This document shows, in pieces, positions 47,390-56,511 of a DNA stretch of 56,511 nt. The translations under genes and the position numbers were made by a program. Each line of letters starts with the position of its first letter. The first letter of the stretch is position 1. Origin of the DNA: Mycobacterium sp. 852002-50816_SCH5313054-b. GTDB lineage: Bacteria; Actinomycetota; Actinomycetes; Mycobacteriales; Mycobacteriaceae. Below the pieces are notes generated by a model. It was not told the DNA's origin, did not search any database, and was given only the letters and a program-made list of their open reading frames with translations. The DNA is taken from assembly GCF_001667185.1 (NCBI RefSeq), contig NZ_LZIC01000005.1, positions 1-56,511 on the forward strand, written 5' to 3'.

Positions 47390-47748
47390 TGCCGGCGGTT
47401 GCGCGCCAACGCATCGGCCAGCGTCGGAGAGATGTCGAGGATGCGGTCCAGCTCGGTCACCTGGATGGGGCGGAGCACCTGGTCGTGATCGGCCACCAGC
47501 CGGACCGTCGTACCGGCCGCCTTCCCTTCCTCGTGGCACTCGAGCACCGCGTTCAACGCCGCGCTTCCGAAGAAATTCACCGACTGCAGGTCGATGATCA
47601 ACAGCCGCTCCGGGTGCGTCGCGGCCACCTGCAGCGCGGCGGTGAGGTGAGTGCCGAGCTCGCCGACGTTGCTGGAGTCGACATCACCCTTGACGCGCAC
47701 GACGACCGCATCCCCATTGGCCTCGTGGCCGACCGCCAACACTTCCAT
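47386..47748 (-). CDS. STAS-domain anti-sigma factor antagonist
   Basis: A 120-residue single STAS domain starting ATG 47748. It follows the fold: VVRVKGDVDSSNVGELGTHL, LLIIDLQSVNFFGSAALNAV and GTTVRLVADHDQVLRPIQVTELDRIL. S62 in FFGSAAL aligns with the phosphorylated Ser of SpoIIAA/RsbV; the preceding Asp of the usual DS pair is Gly here. An RsbW-type kinase should phosphorylate S62 and a PP2C phosphatase reverse this, and both lie in the protein encoded by the overlapping next gene. No sigma factor gene is adjacent, so the final target must be elsewhere. Confidence 0.9.
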   Translation of the reverse strand: MEVLAVGHEANGDAVVVRVKGDVDSSNVGELGTHLTAALQVAATHPERLLIIDLQSVNFFGSAALNAVLECHEEGKAAGTTVRLVADHDQVLRPIQVTELDRILDISPTLADALARNRRQ

Positions 47749-47786
47749 GCCCTTCCCCGACTTCGTGTGTCCGCATACAGCGCTGG

Positions 47787-48467
47787 TTACCCAGCGGGCT
47801 CGTCGGGAATCCTTTCGTGCAACGTCAGCAACAGGTGGTCGAACTGACTTTGCGCGGCGGGCGGCGGCGCCATCAGCGTCGTCACTTCGTCGAGCAGTTG
47901 CTTCGCCAACGACCGCAGCTTCACATTGGTCTCCTGCGAGCGCCACTGCAGCACGCGGAAGGCTTGGTCGGCGCTGACCTGGTAGACATACATCAGCACT
48001 CCCTTGGCCTGCTCGATGGCCGCGCGATTCTCGAACAGGTCGGGCAGGGCCGCGTCGAGCACCTCTTGCCGGGCCTCGTCGAAGGTGTCGGTCAGGTCGA
48101 TGTAATAGCCGTCGGTCCCCACCACCACGCCCGACTCGTCCAGCATCCGGTCGGCCACCACGATCGCGTCGTGCACGTTGCCCGCCGTGTCGAGGAAGCG
48201 GTGCCGGCTGGAGAACGATTCCGACGACTGCAGCGCGTAGTCGAGCAACTCCTGGACGTGCGCGCGGTCCTCGGGATGCTTGTGCGAGAGCAGCAGTGTC
48301 GTCGTCGGCTCCACGGCGCCCGGTTCGTACCCATGCATCCTGGCCACCTCGTCGGACCATTCCCAACGTTGACCGACGAACCAGAACCGGAAGGCGCCGA
48401 CGTTCAAATGCTGGGCGGCGACCTCGATTGCGCTGGTCGGCTGCTTATGGTGGCCCGCGGGTTGCAC
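47787..48467 (-). CDS. PAS-ANTAR domain regulator
   Basis: A 226-residue protein starting GTG 48467. A PAS_3-type sensor covers about residues 25-130 (FRFWFVGQRWEWSDEVARMHGY, HPEDRAHVQELLDYAL, RHRFLDTAGNVHDAIVVAD, IDLTDTF). A C-terminal ANTAR domain covers about 140-200 (FENRAAIEQAKGVLMYVYQVS, QAFRVLQWRSQETNVKLRSLA). ANTAR domains bind paired RNA hairpins and prevent transcription termination. The PAS part suggests sensing of a small ligand or redox state. It is the first gene of the signalling operon, 38 bp before the STAS gene, and is divergent from the thiC riboswitch. Confidence 0.9.
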   Translation of the reverse strand: MQPAGHHKQPTSAIEVAAQHLNVGAFRFWFVGQRWEWSDEVARMHGYEPGAVEPTTTLLLSHKHPEDRAHVQELLDYALQSSESFSSRHRFLDTAGNVHDAIVVADRMLDESGVVVGTDGYYIDLTDTFDEARQEVLDAALPDLFENRAAIEQAKGVLMYVYQVSADQAFRVLQWRSQETNVKLRSLAKQLLDEVTTLMAPPPAAQSQFDHLLLTLHERIPDEPAG

Positions 48468-48544
48468 GTATGCATCCTGCCATCCGGTGGGTATCCCGGG
48501 CTACCGCCTGAGGGGGTAACGTCGCGTGCGGACCCATCCACCAG

Positions 48545-48634
48545 ACGCGGGAGCGCACGCCGAGTGCGCTGAGAGGACGGCTCGGGGCCGTCGACCGTAC
48601 GAACCTGACCGGGTAATGCCGGCGTAGGGAGATG
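48545..48634 (+). promoter_or_regulatory. TPP riboswitch (thi box) controlling thiC
   Basis: The thi-box core is clear: GCGCTGAGAGG on the 5' side and ACCGTACGAACCTGACC then GGGTAATGCCGGCG on the 3' side, with a GGACGGC/GCCGTC helix between. The segment ends in a GGGAG ribosome binding site just before ATG 48642. TPP binding is expected to hide that site and lower thiamine synthesis; no separate terminator hairpin was seen, which favours control of translation. Confidence 0.94.
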
Positions 48635-48635
48635 A

Positions 48636-51105
<2,470 letters not shown>

Positions 51106-51109
<4 letters not shown>

Positions 51110-51723
51110 ACCTCGATCGGATCGCCGGTATCGCGCACGAGCCTGCGGGCTCGGCGTCGGGCGTCGTCGCGCTGACCCACGGCGCTGGCGGCGACCGGGA
51201 TTCCCCGCTGCTGCAACAGGTTTGCGACGAGTGGGCGCGCCGCGGCTGGCTCGCGGTGCGGTATGACCTGCCGTACCGCCGGCGCCGGCCCAAGGGTCCG
51301 CCGTCCGGTTCGGCGGCCACCGACCGCGCAGGCATCGTCGAGGCGATCACGGTGTGCCGCGGCCTGTCCGGCGGCCCGCTGATCGCCGGCGGGCATTCCT
51401 ACGGCGGCCGGCAGACCTCCATGGTGGTCGCCTCCGGCAAGATCGGGGTGGACGTGCTGACCTTGTTCTCCTACCCGGTCCACCCGCCGGGCAAGCCGGA
51501 GCGACCGCGCACCGAGCACCTGCCAGACATCCGGGTGCCCACCGTGTTCACCCACGGAACGTCGGATCCGTTCGGCACGCCCGGCGAGCTGCGCGACGCC
51601 GCGGCGCTGATCGCCGCGCCGACCGAGATCGTCGAGATCACCGGAGCGCGCCATGATCTGCGCTCGAAGACCCTTGACGTGCCCGCGCTGGCGGTCGAGG
51701 CGGCGCTGCGGCTCATTTCCTGA
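51106..51723 (+). CDS. Alpha/beta-hydrolase family protein (Rv0421c-like)
   Basis: A 205-residue small hydrolase. The nucleophile elbow is GGHSYGGRQ (Ser). An Asp in GTSDPFGTPGEL and a His in ITGARHDLRS complete a plausible triad. The N-terminal HGAGGDRDSPLL gives the oxyanion loop. It matches the dienelactone-hydrolase-like KANL3/Tex30 group. The substrate is unknown; its coupling to thiD by an ATGA overlap is conserved in M. tuberculosis but does not prove a thiamine role. Confidence 0.88.
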
Positions 51724-51734
51724 AGGGACGGCAC

Positions 51735-51959
51735 ATGTTGGAAAGACTTCACCGAGTGCTCGAATTCCGGCTCAGCATCGCCCAGCTGATGGCCATCGGA
51801 ATCATCCTCGGCACCCCGTACCTGCTGGTGGGGACCATCTGGTCAACCACCCACACCGAGCATCTGCACCAGATGCACGGCGTCGACCTGGCGGTGTCCT
51901 TCCTCGGGTCGATCGTGTCGTGGCCGGTGCTGCTCTTCGCCAACGTCTGCATGACCTGA
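51735..51959 (+). CDS. Small membrane protein (Rv0420c-like)
   Basis: A 74-residue protein starting ATG 51735, with AAGGGA ahead. Two hydrophobic segments are seen: IAQLMAIGIILGTPYLLVGTIW and LAVSFLGSIVSWPVLLFANVCM. A His-rich loop (STTHTEHLHQMHG) lies between them and could bind metal, though this is speculative. The M. tuberculosis protein at this position is longer (about 136 residues as I recall). It ends the thiC-thiD-hydrolase run, 11 bp after the hydrolase stop. Confidence 0.72.
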   Translation: MLERLHRVLEFRLSIAQLMAIGIILGTPYLLVGTIWSTTHTEHLHQMHGVDLAVSFLGSIVSWPVLLFANVCMT

Positions 51960-51983
51960 CGACCATCGGCTCGATTTAGTCAG

Positions 51984-52014
51984 TTGAAACTGGACAGTCT
52001 TACCTGTCTAATCT
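51984..52014 (+). promoter_or_regulatory. Promoter and likely operator of the marR gene
   Basis: TTGAAA (51984-51989) is followed after 17-19 bases by TCTAAT/TAATCT. A near-perfect inverted repeat, TGGACAG (51991-51997) and CTGTCTA (52004-52010), lies in the spacer and fits an autoregulatory MarR site. Confidence 0.55.
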
Positions 52015-52025
52015 AGGCTGGGGTC

Positions 52026-52463
52026 ATGGACGGCATCAATGACTCCGCCGTGCTGGCCGCCCGCGACCTGCGGGTGGTGTTCAGCCGGTTGCGACGCCGG
52101 TTGCGGAGTCTCGGGGTCGACGACGACCTGACACCGTCCCAGACCGCGGTGCTCACCCGCCTCTGGAAAGAGGGAGCGTCGTCGGCCAGCGCGCTGGCCG
52201 GCGCCGAGCGGGTGCGTCCGCAGTCGATGGCCACCATCGTGGCCGCGCTCGAGCAACGCGGGCTCATCGCGCGCACTCCCGATCCCGAAGACGGCCGCCG
52301 CCAGGTCGTTTCGTTGACCGCCGCGGGCCGGCGGCGCGCCGAGAGCGATCGTCAAGTGCGGGAGGAGTGGCTGGCGCGCGCCATCCAGGAACGGTATTCC
52401 GAGCGGGAACGCCGCACCATCCTCGATGCGCTAGCGCTGCTCGAGCGTCTGACCGAGTCATGA
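52026..52463 (+). CDS. MarR-family transcriptional regulator
   Basis: A 145-residue winged-helix protein. The DNA-binding part is clear: TPSQTAVLTRLWKEGASSAS, ALAGAERVRPQSMATIVAAL, then GLIARTPDPEDGRRQVVSLT as the wing. Flanking helices form the dimer interface (RDLRVVFSRLRRRLRSLG, RRTILDALALLERL). It probably controls itself and the oxidoreductase that follows after 16 bp. The pair is absent between Rv0420c and lpqM in M. tuberculosis. The inducer is unknown. Confidence 0.9.
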   Translation: MDGINDSAVLAARDLRVVFSRLRRRLRSLGVDDDLTPSQTAVLTRLWKEGASSASALAGAERVRPQSMATIVAALEQRGLIARTPDPEDGRRQVVSLTAAGRRRAESDRQVREEWLARAIQERYSERERRTILDALALLERLTES

Positions 52464-52479
52464 GAGGGGAACCGCTGCA

Positions 52480-53349
52480 ATGGAATTGGCTGTGCACTTC
52501 ATCGATTTTCTGCCGGGTGATCCGGCAAGGCTAGGGCCGACGCTGGCCGGCGCGGCCCAGGCCGCCGAGCAGGGCGGCGCGACGCTGTTCACCGTGGCCG
52601 ACCACTTCTTTCAGATGGAAAACGTTGGGCGAGCCGAGGATCCGTTCCTGGAGGGCTACACGTCGCTGGGCTTTTTGGCCGGACAGACCGCGACCATCGA
52701 CCTGGCCCTGCTCGTCACCGGGGTCACCTATCGCCATCCCGGCGTGCTGGCCAAGACGGTCACCACGCTGGACGTGCTGTCGCAGGGCCGGTCGATGCTG
52801 GGCCTCGGCGCCGCGTGGTACGACCGCGAACACGTCGCCCTCGGGATTCCGTATCCGCCGCTGCGCGAACGGTTCGAGATGGTGGAAGAGACACTGCAGA
52901 TCTGCCGGCAGATGTGGAGCGACGACGACGGGCCGTACCGCGGCAAGCACTACCAGCTGGCCGAGACGATCTGTGTGCCGCAACCGATTCGGCGGCCACC
53001 GATCCTGATCGGCGGCGACGGCGAGAAGAAGACGCTGCGGCTGGTGGCGCAGTACGCCGACGTCTGGAACAGCACGACGAGCGATGTCGACGAACTCGCG
53101 CACAAGATCGAGGTCCTGCACCGGCACTGCGAAGCGGTGGGCAGGGATCCGCGCGAGATCCGCAAGACGGTCGGTGTTTTCGTCGACCCCTTCGCGGACA
53201 TGCCGGGGTTCCTGAAGACGGTGCAACGCCACGCCGAGTTGGGCGTCGAGTTGATCAATCTCGGCCCCTTCCCCGGAAACCCCGACCCCGTCGGCTTCAT
53301 CCGCCGCCTCGGCGACGAGGTGGTCCCCAAGCTCGCCGAAATCGCCTGA
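52480..53349 (+). CDS. Luciferase-like (LLM), probably F420-dependent oxidoreductase
   Basis: A 289-residue TIM-barrel protein of the luciferase-like monooxygenase class. Characteristic parts are FTVADHFFQMEN, LGFLAGQTATIDLALLVTG, YRHPGVLAKTVTTLDVLSQG, LGLGAAWYDREHVALGIPYP, RFEMVEETLQICRQMW and PPILIGGDGEKKTLRLVAQY. In mycobacteria most proteins with this pattern use coenzyme F420, but FMN cannot be excluded. The substrate is unknown. AGAGGGGAA lies ahead of ATG 52480. It is co-directional with the marR gene 16 bp upstream and ends 1 bp from the lpqM stop. Confidence 0.88.
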   Translation: MELAVHFIDFLPGDPARLGPTLAGAAQAAEQGGATLFTVADHFFQMENVGRAEDPFLEGYTSLGFLAGQTATIDLALLVTGVTYRHPGVLAKTVTTLDVLSQGRSMLGLGAAWYDREHVALGIPYPPLRERFEMVEETLQICRQMWSDDDGPYRGKHYQLAETICVPQPIRRPPILIGGDGEKKTLRLVAQYADVWNSTTSDVDELAHKIEVLHRHCEAVGRDPREIRKTVGVFVDPFADMPGFLKTVQRHAELGVELINLGPFPGNPDPVGFIRRLGDEVVPKLAEIA

Positions 53350-53350
53350 G

Positions 53351-54808
53351 CTATCCCGGGTAGCGCGAGTAGCAGGCGTCCATGTTGCCTGTGACGCCGC
53401 CACGGAAGGCGGCGATCCGGGTGAAACCGGCCGGCACGCTGATGCCGTCGGCGTCGCTGGCGACCAGGTGGTTGGTGAGCAGCCCGGAGACGGCCTCGTC
53501 GAGGTCGCCGGCCGTCAGCACCAGCTGCTTCTGGGACGGCAGTTCGATCGGTTCGGCCATCTTGCGGTGCACCACACCGGTCAGGCAGGCGGTGCGCAGC
53601 GCGGTGTAGGGGCTCTGCATGGGTAGTCCGCGGTCGTGCTGCACCGCCAACGCGTATCTCGACATCACCATCGACAGGGCGGTGTCGTCGCCTTGCGGCA
53701 ACGTGCGCTCACTCTCGGCGGCTACCTGACCCGCCTTCGCGAGTCCGGGGAGGTCGACCATGATGGTGTTGGTGGCCGGACAGTAGGACGCCGGCGGGCT
53801 GGGCTTGGCGTCCGGGCAATCGGCGGGCTGGTAGGACAGCGTCGGCGGATTCTTCGGGGAGAAGATCTTTCCCAGCAGCTCCATGAGCGTCGACAGCGTG
53901 TCTTCGTTGATCGGCACCTCTCCGGTCTCCGGGTCGCCGCTGGTGTCGAGCCGCAGGGTGGTCGGCAGGTCGCCGCGGCGCTGCTCGATCTCCTGCATGT
54001 TGATGGTCGCGCACGCCGAGGCGCCGTCGATGAAGCCCATCTGGAAGGCGCTGATTCGATCCAGGGCCGATCCGTGCTCGTCGTCGTTGTGGGTGTCGGC
54101 GTCCATGACCGGGTCGCGGGTGATGATGATGCCGGCCAGCACGTGGTCGAGCCCGTCGGCGGTGCTCAGCGTGAAGCGGGGCGATTTACCGTCGGCCACC
54201 CAGTACTGGTAGACGCCGGCGAAGCAATCGGCCTGTTGCTCGCGAACGATGGTGGGGTCTTTTCTGGTCACGAGTTTGGCCATCTGCTGCAGGGCGTGAC
54301 CGAATTCGTGCGCCAACACACCATTGACGGACATGTCGCCGAAATAGCGCTGCGCGACGGCCATGAACACCGTGCGATCCCAGGCGATCAAGTTGCAGCG
54401 CCCCGTGAAAAACGCGTTGACGAGCTTATAGGTGTCGTTATAACAAACGATCGGGCTGCGCGGATTCTCGGAGTCGTAGGACACCATCTTCTCGACGGGA
54501 ACGAACGTGCCTTTCAGCGATTGGCTGTAGACCGACTTCCAGTACTCCTCGATGTCGTTGATCGAGAGCAACGAGAGCTTGTCGATCGGCCCGTTGTCGG
54601 TGTTGAGCACCGTGCCGGTGGGACTCGGTGCGTTCGACCGGATTCCGCTGGGTCCGTTGGTCGCCGGCAGCCCGCCCACCCGGAACGGGTCGTTGAGCAT
54701 CGACAGGGCGCGCCCGTCGACGAAGGTGGTGCACCCGGCCACCACAAGTACCGCCCCGGCGCAGGCGATTGCCGCCTTCAGACGTCGACTCGGCCCGCGC
54801 ATGTCCAT
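53351..54808 (-). CDS. lpqM: Lipoprotein zinc metallopeptidase LpqM-like
   Basis: A 485-residue lipoprotein. ATG 54808 is chosen because GAGG lies six bases upstream; earlier in-frame ATGs would give up to 498 residues, the annotated length of M. tuberculosis LpqM. The signal ends in lipobox LVVAGC (C26). The zinc site is HEFGH (H167-H171), with E190 in VREQQADCF as third-ligand candidate, like neutral zinc peptidases of the YpfJ kind. The C-terminal half has several Cys and a Ser/Asp-rich region. It is anchored outside the membrane. Its target is unknown. It lies downstream of the 13E12 gene on the same strand. Confidence 0.88.
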   Translation of the reverse strand: MDMRGPSRRLKAAIACAGAVLVVAGCTTFVDGRALSMLNDPFRVGGLPATNGPSGIRSNAPSPTGTVLNTDNGPIDKLSLLSINDIEEYWKSVYSQSLKGTFVPVEKMVSYDSENPRSPIVCYNDTYKLVNAFFTGRCNLIAWDRTVFMAVAQRYFGDMSVNGVLAHEFGHALQQMAKLVTRKDPTIVREQQADCFAGVYQYWVADGKSPRFTLSTADGLDHVLAGIIITRDPVMDADTHNDDEHGSALDRISAFQMGFIDGASACATINMQEIEQRRGDLPTTLRLDTSGDPETGEVPINEDTLSTLMELLGKIFSPKNPPTLSYQPADCPDAKPSPPASYCPATNTIMVDLPGLAKAGQVAAESERTLPQGDDTALSMVMSRYALAVQHDRGLPMQSPYTALRTACLTGVVHRKMAEPIELPSQKQLVLTAGDLDEAVSGLLTNHLVASDADGISVPAGFTRIAAFRGGVTGNMDACYSRYPG

Positions 54809-54961
54809 GAATGACCTCATCCCGACCGGGCTGCAGGGCAGCATCAAAGGGACCTCATTCTAAATCCCCTGGCAAACTCTGACAGCCGAAATGCGCCTTG
54901 GGTTACCCATTGCGAAACGTCAACGGGCGGGAGGGTATTCGGTACGCGAATTGCCGGTGCC

Positions 54962-56411
54962 CTAAAAGGGCGGTGGTTCGTCGTCGTCGGGTGGTGGGGG
55001 CGGTGGTTCGGAGCTTTGGGCGGCCAGTCGGGTGTCGCGGTTGCGCCGCCGTTCGGCGTCGATGCGGGCGGCCCGGTTTTGGGCGCGGGTGCGGGTGCGC
55101 AGCGGCATCATCGCCGTGGGTTCAGCGCAGCGCTCGCCCGGCGCATCGGATATCGGCGGGTCGCCGGTGGGCGCGCACAGGCTCGGGAACAGCAGCGCGC
55201 TGCCGGGCGTGGTGATGTAGGTGTGGCCGTCGGGCAACCGCCAGATGATTGTTCCATCCGGCAGCTGTTCGTCGCGCCACTTCCAGAAGGTCTTGAGCAA
55301 ATGGTGAAGCCGGCAAAGGCATTTCAGGTTCGACGGGTGCGTGGCGCCGCCCTCGGCATACGGGATCGTATGGTCCACATCGCACTGCACGGCGGGGCGA
55401 TCACACCCCGGGGCCCGGCACGTCAGATCCCGGCACCGCACAAACTCGGCCAGCCTGGCAGAGGGGCGATAACCCGGCTCGGGCACCCCGGTCGGCATGC
55501 CCACGGGCACCAGGCGCGCCGAGCGGGCCAGCTCGGCGACCAGCTCGGCCGGAATCAGCCCCTCGAACCCGGGCAGGATGCCCGGCGTGCTGCCGCTGCC
55601 CTCCACAGCACCTTGGTCGGCAACCACATGGATGACCACGCTGCTAGGCGGCGCCGGTGCGCCCGCCACCGGGCAGTGGGCCGAGCCGCAGCCGCACACC
55701 AGCCGCGCGGCCCCCGCGCCCAGCGCTCCGAGCGCATCGGCGCGGCGCTGCCTCGGGGTGCGCGGATCGCCATCACAGACGCTGCCCGCCAACTCATCAA
55801 GGCGGCGGTCCAACGCCTGTCCGTCCGGGGCGAACAGCCTGCCCTCCAGCCACGCAATCCCCGACGAGTCGGGCACCACATCGACGTAACGGTCCTCGAC
55901 AGCCTCGGCCGTGCGCCGCAGCGCGTCGCGATCAACCGCCACCACCACCCGGTCCACCGCGGCGGCCAACCCGGCGCGCGTGAGCGTGGGGCGCCGCGAC
56001 ACCAGCACCGCCACCCGCGCATCCACCTTGGCCAGCACGTCGGGGTCGGTGATCAAATCGGTGCGAAACACAATCGTCTGGAACGCCCGATAATCGATGT
56101 CGCCGGCCGCGAACGCCCTTGCCCACCTCCGGCAGCCGCTCCCGCAGCGCCATCGCATACCGCAAATAGCCCTGCGCCCTGGCCACACTGCAGTTCAACG
56201 CCGCCCCCACCTGCGCGGCGGTCGCGTCCCACGCATCGGCGGCCCAATCCGGCTGCTCCCCGGAGTCCCGGCAGCGCAGCACCAACAACTCCCCCACCGC
56301 GACCAACCGATCCGCGGCCGCCCGGGCCTCGGCCCGACCCGCCTCGCTCACCCGATCCAGCAGGGCCGTCGACTCCGGCGTGAACTGCGACGCCAACAGG
56401 TATTCGAACAT
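54962..56411 (-). pseudogene. REP13E12-type DUF222/HNH endonuclease gene with one-base frameshift
   Basis: The product begins MFEYLLASQFTPESTALLDR at ATG 56411 and reads DUF222 sequence to LRERLPEVGKG. It then shifts frame at a CCC run (56116-56118). The rest continues in another frame as RAFAAGDIDYRAFQTIV to the end at 54962. Removing one base would restore about 480 residues. The C-terminal HNH motif is intact: CDVDHTIPYAEGGATHPSNL followed by CRLHH. 13E12 proteins are repeated in mycobacterial genomes and several are LexA-regulated. A LexA box overlaps the start. The shift could be a real mutation, a sequencing error or programmed. Confidence 0.85.
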
Positions 56412-56419
56412 GTGTTCGA
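56404..56419 (-). promoter_or_regulatory. LexA (SOS) box at the start of the 13E12 gene
   Basis: TCGAACATGTGTTCGA matches the mycobacterial SOS box TCGAAC-N4-GTTCGA exactly. It covers the ATG of the HNH gene (56409-56411), so repression would act at or near the transcription start and the transcript may be leaderless. LexA control of 13E12 genes is established in M. tuberculosis. Confidence 0.9.
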
Positions 56420-56452
56420 GTGTACCGACGGCCTCCGACCGGGTTGACTCAT

Positions 56453-56501
56453 CTGAAATGCGCGCGAAAGGGTGGGTCGTTGCCTCACTGAAAATGCGCG
56501 C
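56453..56501 (+). repeat. Two near-identical short direct repeats
   Basis: CTGAAATGCGCGCG (56453-56466) and CTGAAAATGCGCGCG (56487-56501) differ by one A and lie 34 bp apart, upstream of the 13E12 gene. Their role is unknown. Confidence 0.6.
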
Positions 56502-56511
56502 GTGGACGGCG

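Overview
The window is high-GC mycobacterial chromosome, most likely from a slow-growing non-tuberculous species. A PPE protein with MPTR repeats, mmpS4/mmpL4, sigK/rskA, groEL2 with CIRCE boxes, a REP13E12-type HNH gene and an IdeR-type iron box all point there. Much of the gene order is a mirror image of the M. tuberculosis Rv0419-Rv0451c block: lpqM, Rv0420c, Rv0421c, thiD, thiC, Rv0424c, ctpH, Rv0426c, xthA, Rv0428c, def, Rv0430, Rv0431, sodC, Rv0433, Rv0434, Rv0435c, pssA, psd, moeA2, Rv0439c, groEL2, Rv0441c, PPE10, Rv0443, rskA, sigK, mmpL4, mmpS4. Ortholog names are from memory of those families; no database search was run.

Layout. 1-2.6 kb: a secreted Cys-rich protein cut by the window edge, a small membrane protein, a divergent crotonase, a secreted protein and a Cys-rich possible zinc protein. 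2.8-9.8 kb: iron box, mmpS4-mmpL4, dipZ, an eroded DUF1295 gene, sigK-rskA. 9.8-16.5 kb: a membrane protein, a DinB-fold protein, a broken glyoxalase, a D-aminoacylase-type amidohydrolase, PPE10-like, a flavin-fold protein, an AhpD-like protein and an SDR. 16.6-22.7 kb: groEL2, then a TetR/SDR/cupin set and a Baeyer-Villiger-type monooxygenase with a glyoxalase. 22.7-27.7 kb: the moeA2-psd-pssA-AAA ATPase operon, holding phosphatidylserine synthase and decarboxylase together. 27.7-31.5 kb: a TetR, DUF2867-like, MFS and SDR set. 31.6-35.8 kb: a minus-strand run with sodC and a YbdK ligase. 36-43.6 kb: def, a GNAT remnant, xthA and the giant P-type ATPase ctpH between two small membrane proteins. 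43.6-48.5 kb: a three-gene signalling operon not present between Rv0424c and thiC in M. tuberculosis. 48.5-51.7 kb: TPP riboswitch, thiC-thiD-hydrolase. 51.7-56.5 kb: a small membrane protein, a MarR/F420-type oxidoreductase pair, the lipoprotein metallopeptidase lpqM, and a frameshifted 13E12 HNH gene under a LexA box.

The most interesting system is the 43.6-48.5 kb operon. It encodes a PAS-ANTAR regulator, a STAS anti-anti-sigma protein and a 1267-residue protein that joins a complete hybrid histidine kinase (sensor, HisKA, HATPase, receiver) to a PP2C/SpoIIE phosphatase and an RsbW-type kinase. That architecture would place both enzymes of a partner switch under one phosphorelay. A second theme is small-scale gene damage: an identical 26-bp GC-rich palindromic repeat lies inside two eroded genes (DUF1295 and glyoxalase), the GNAT gene looks internally shortened, and the 13E12 gene has a one-base frameshift. 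No rRNA, tRNA, CRISPR array or insertion sequence was seen.
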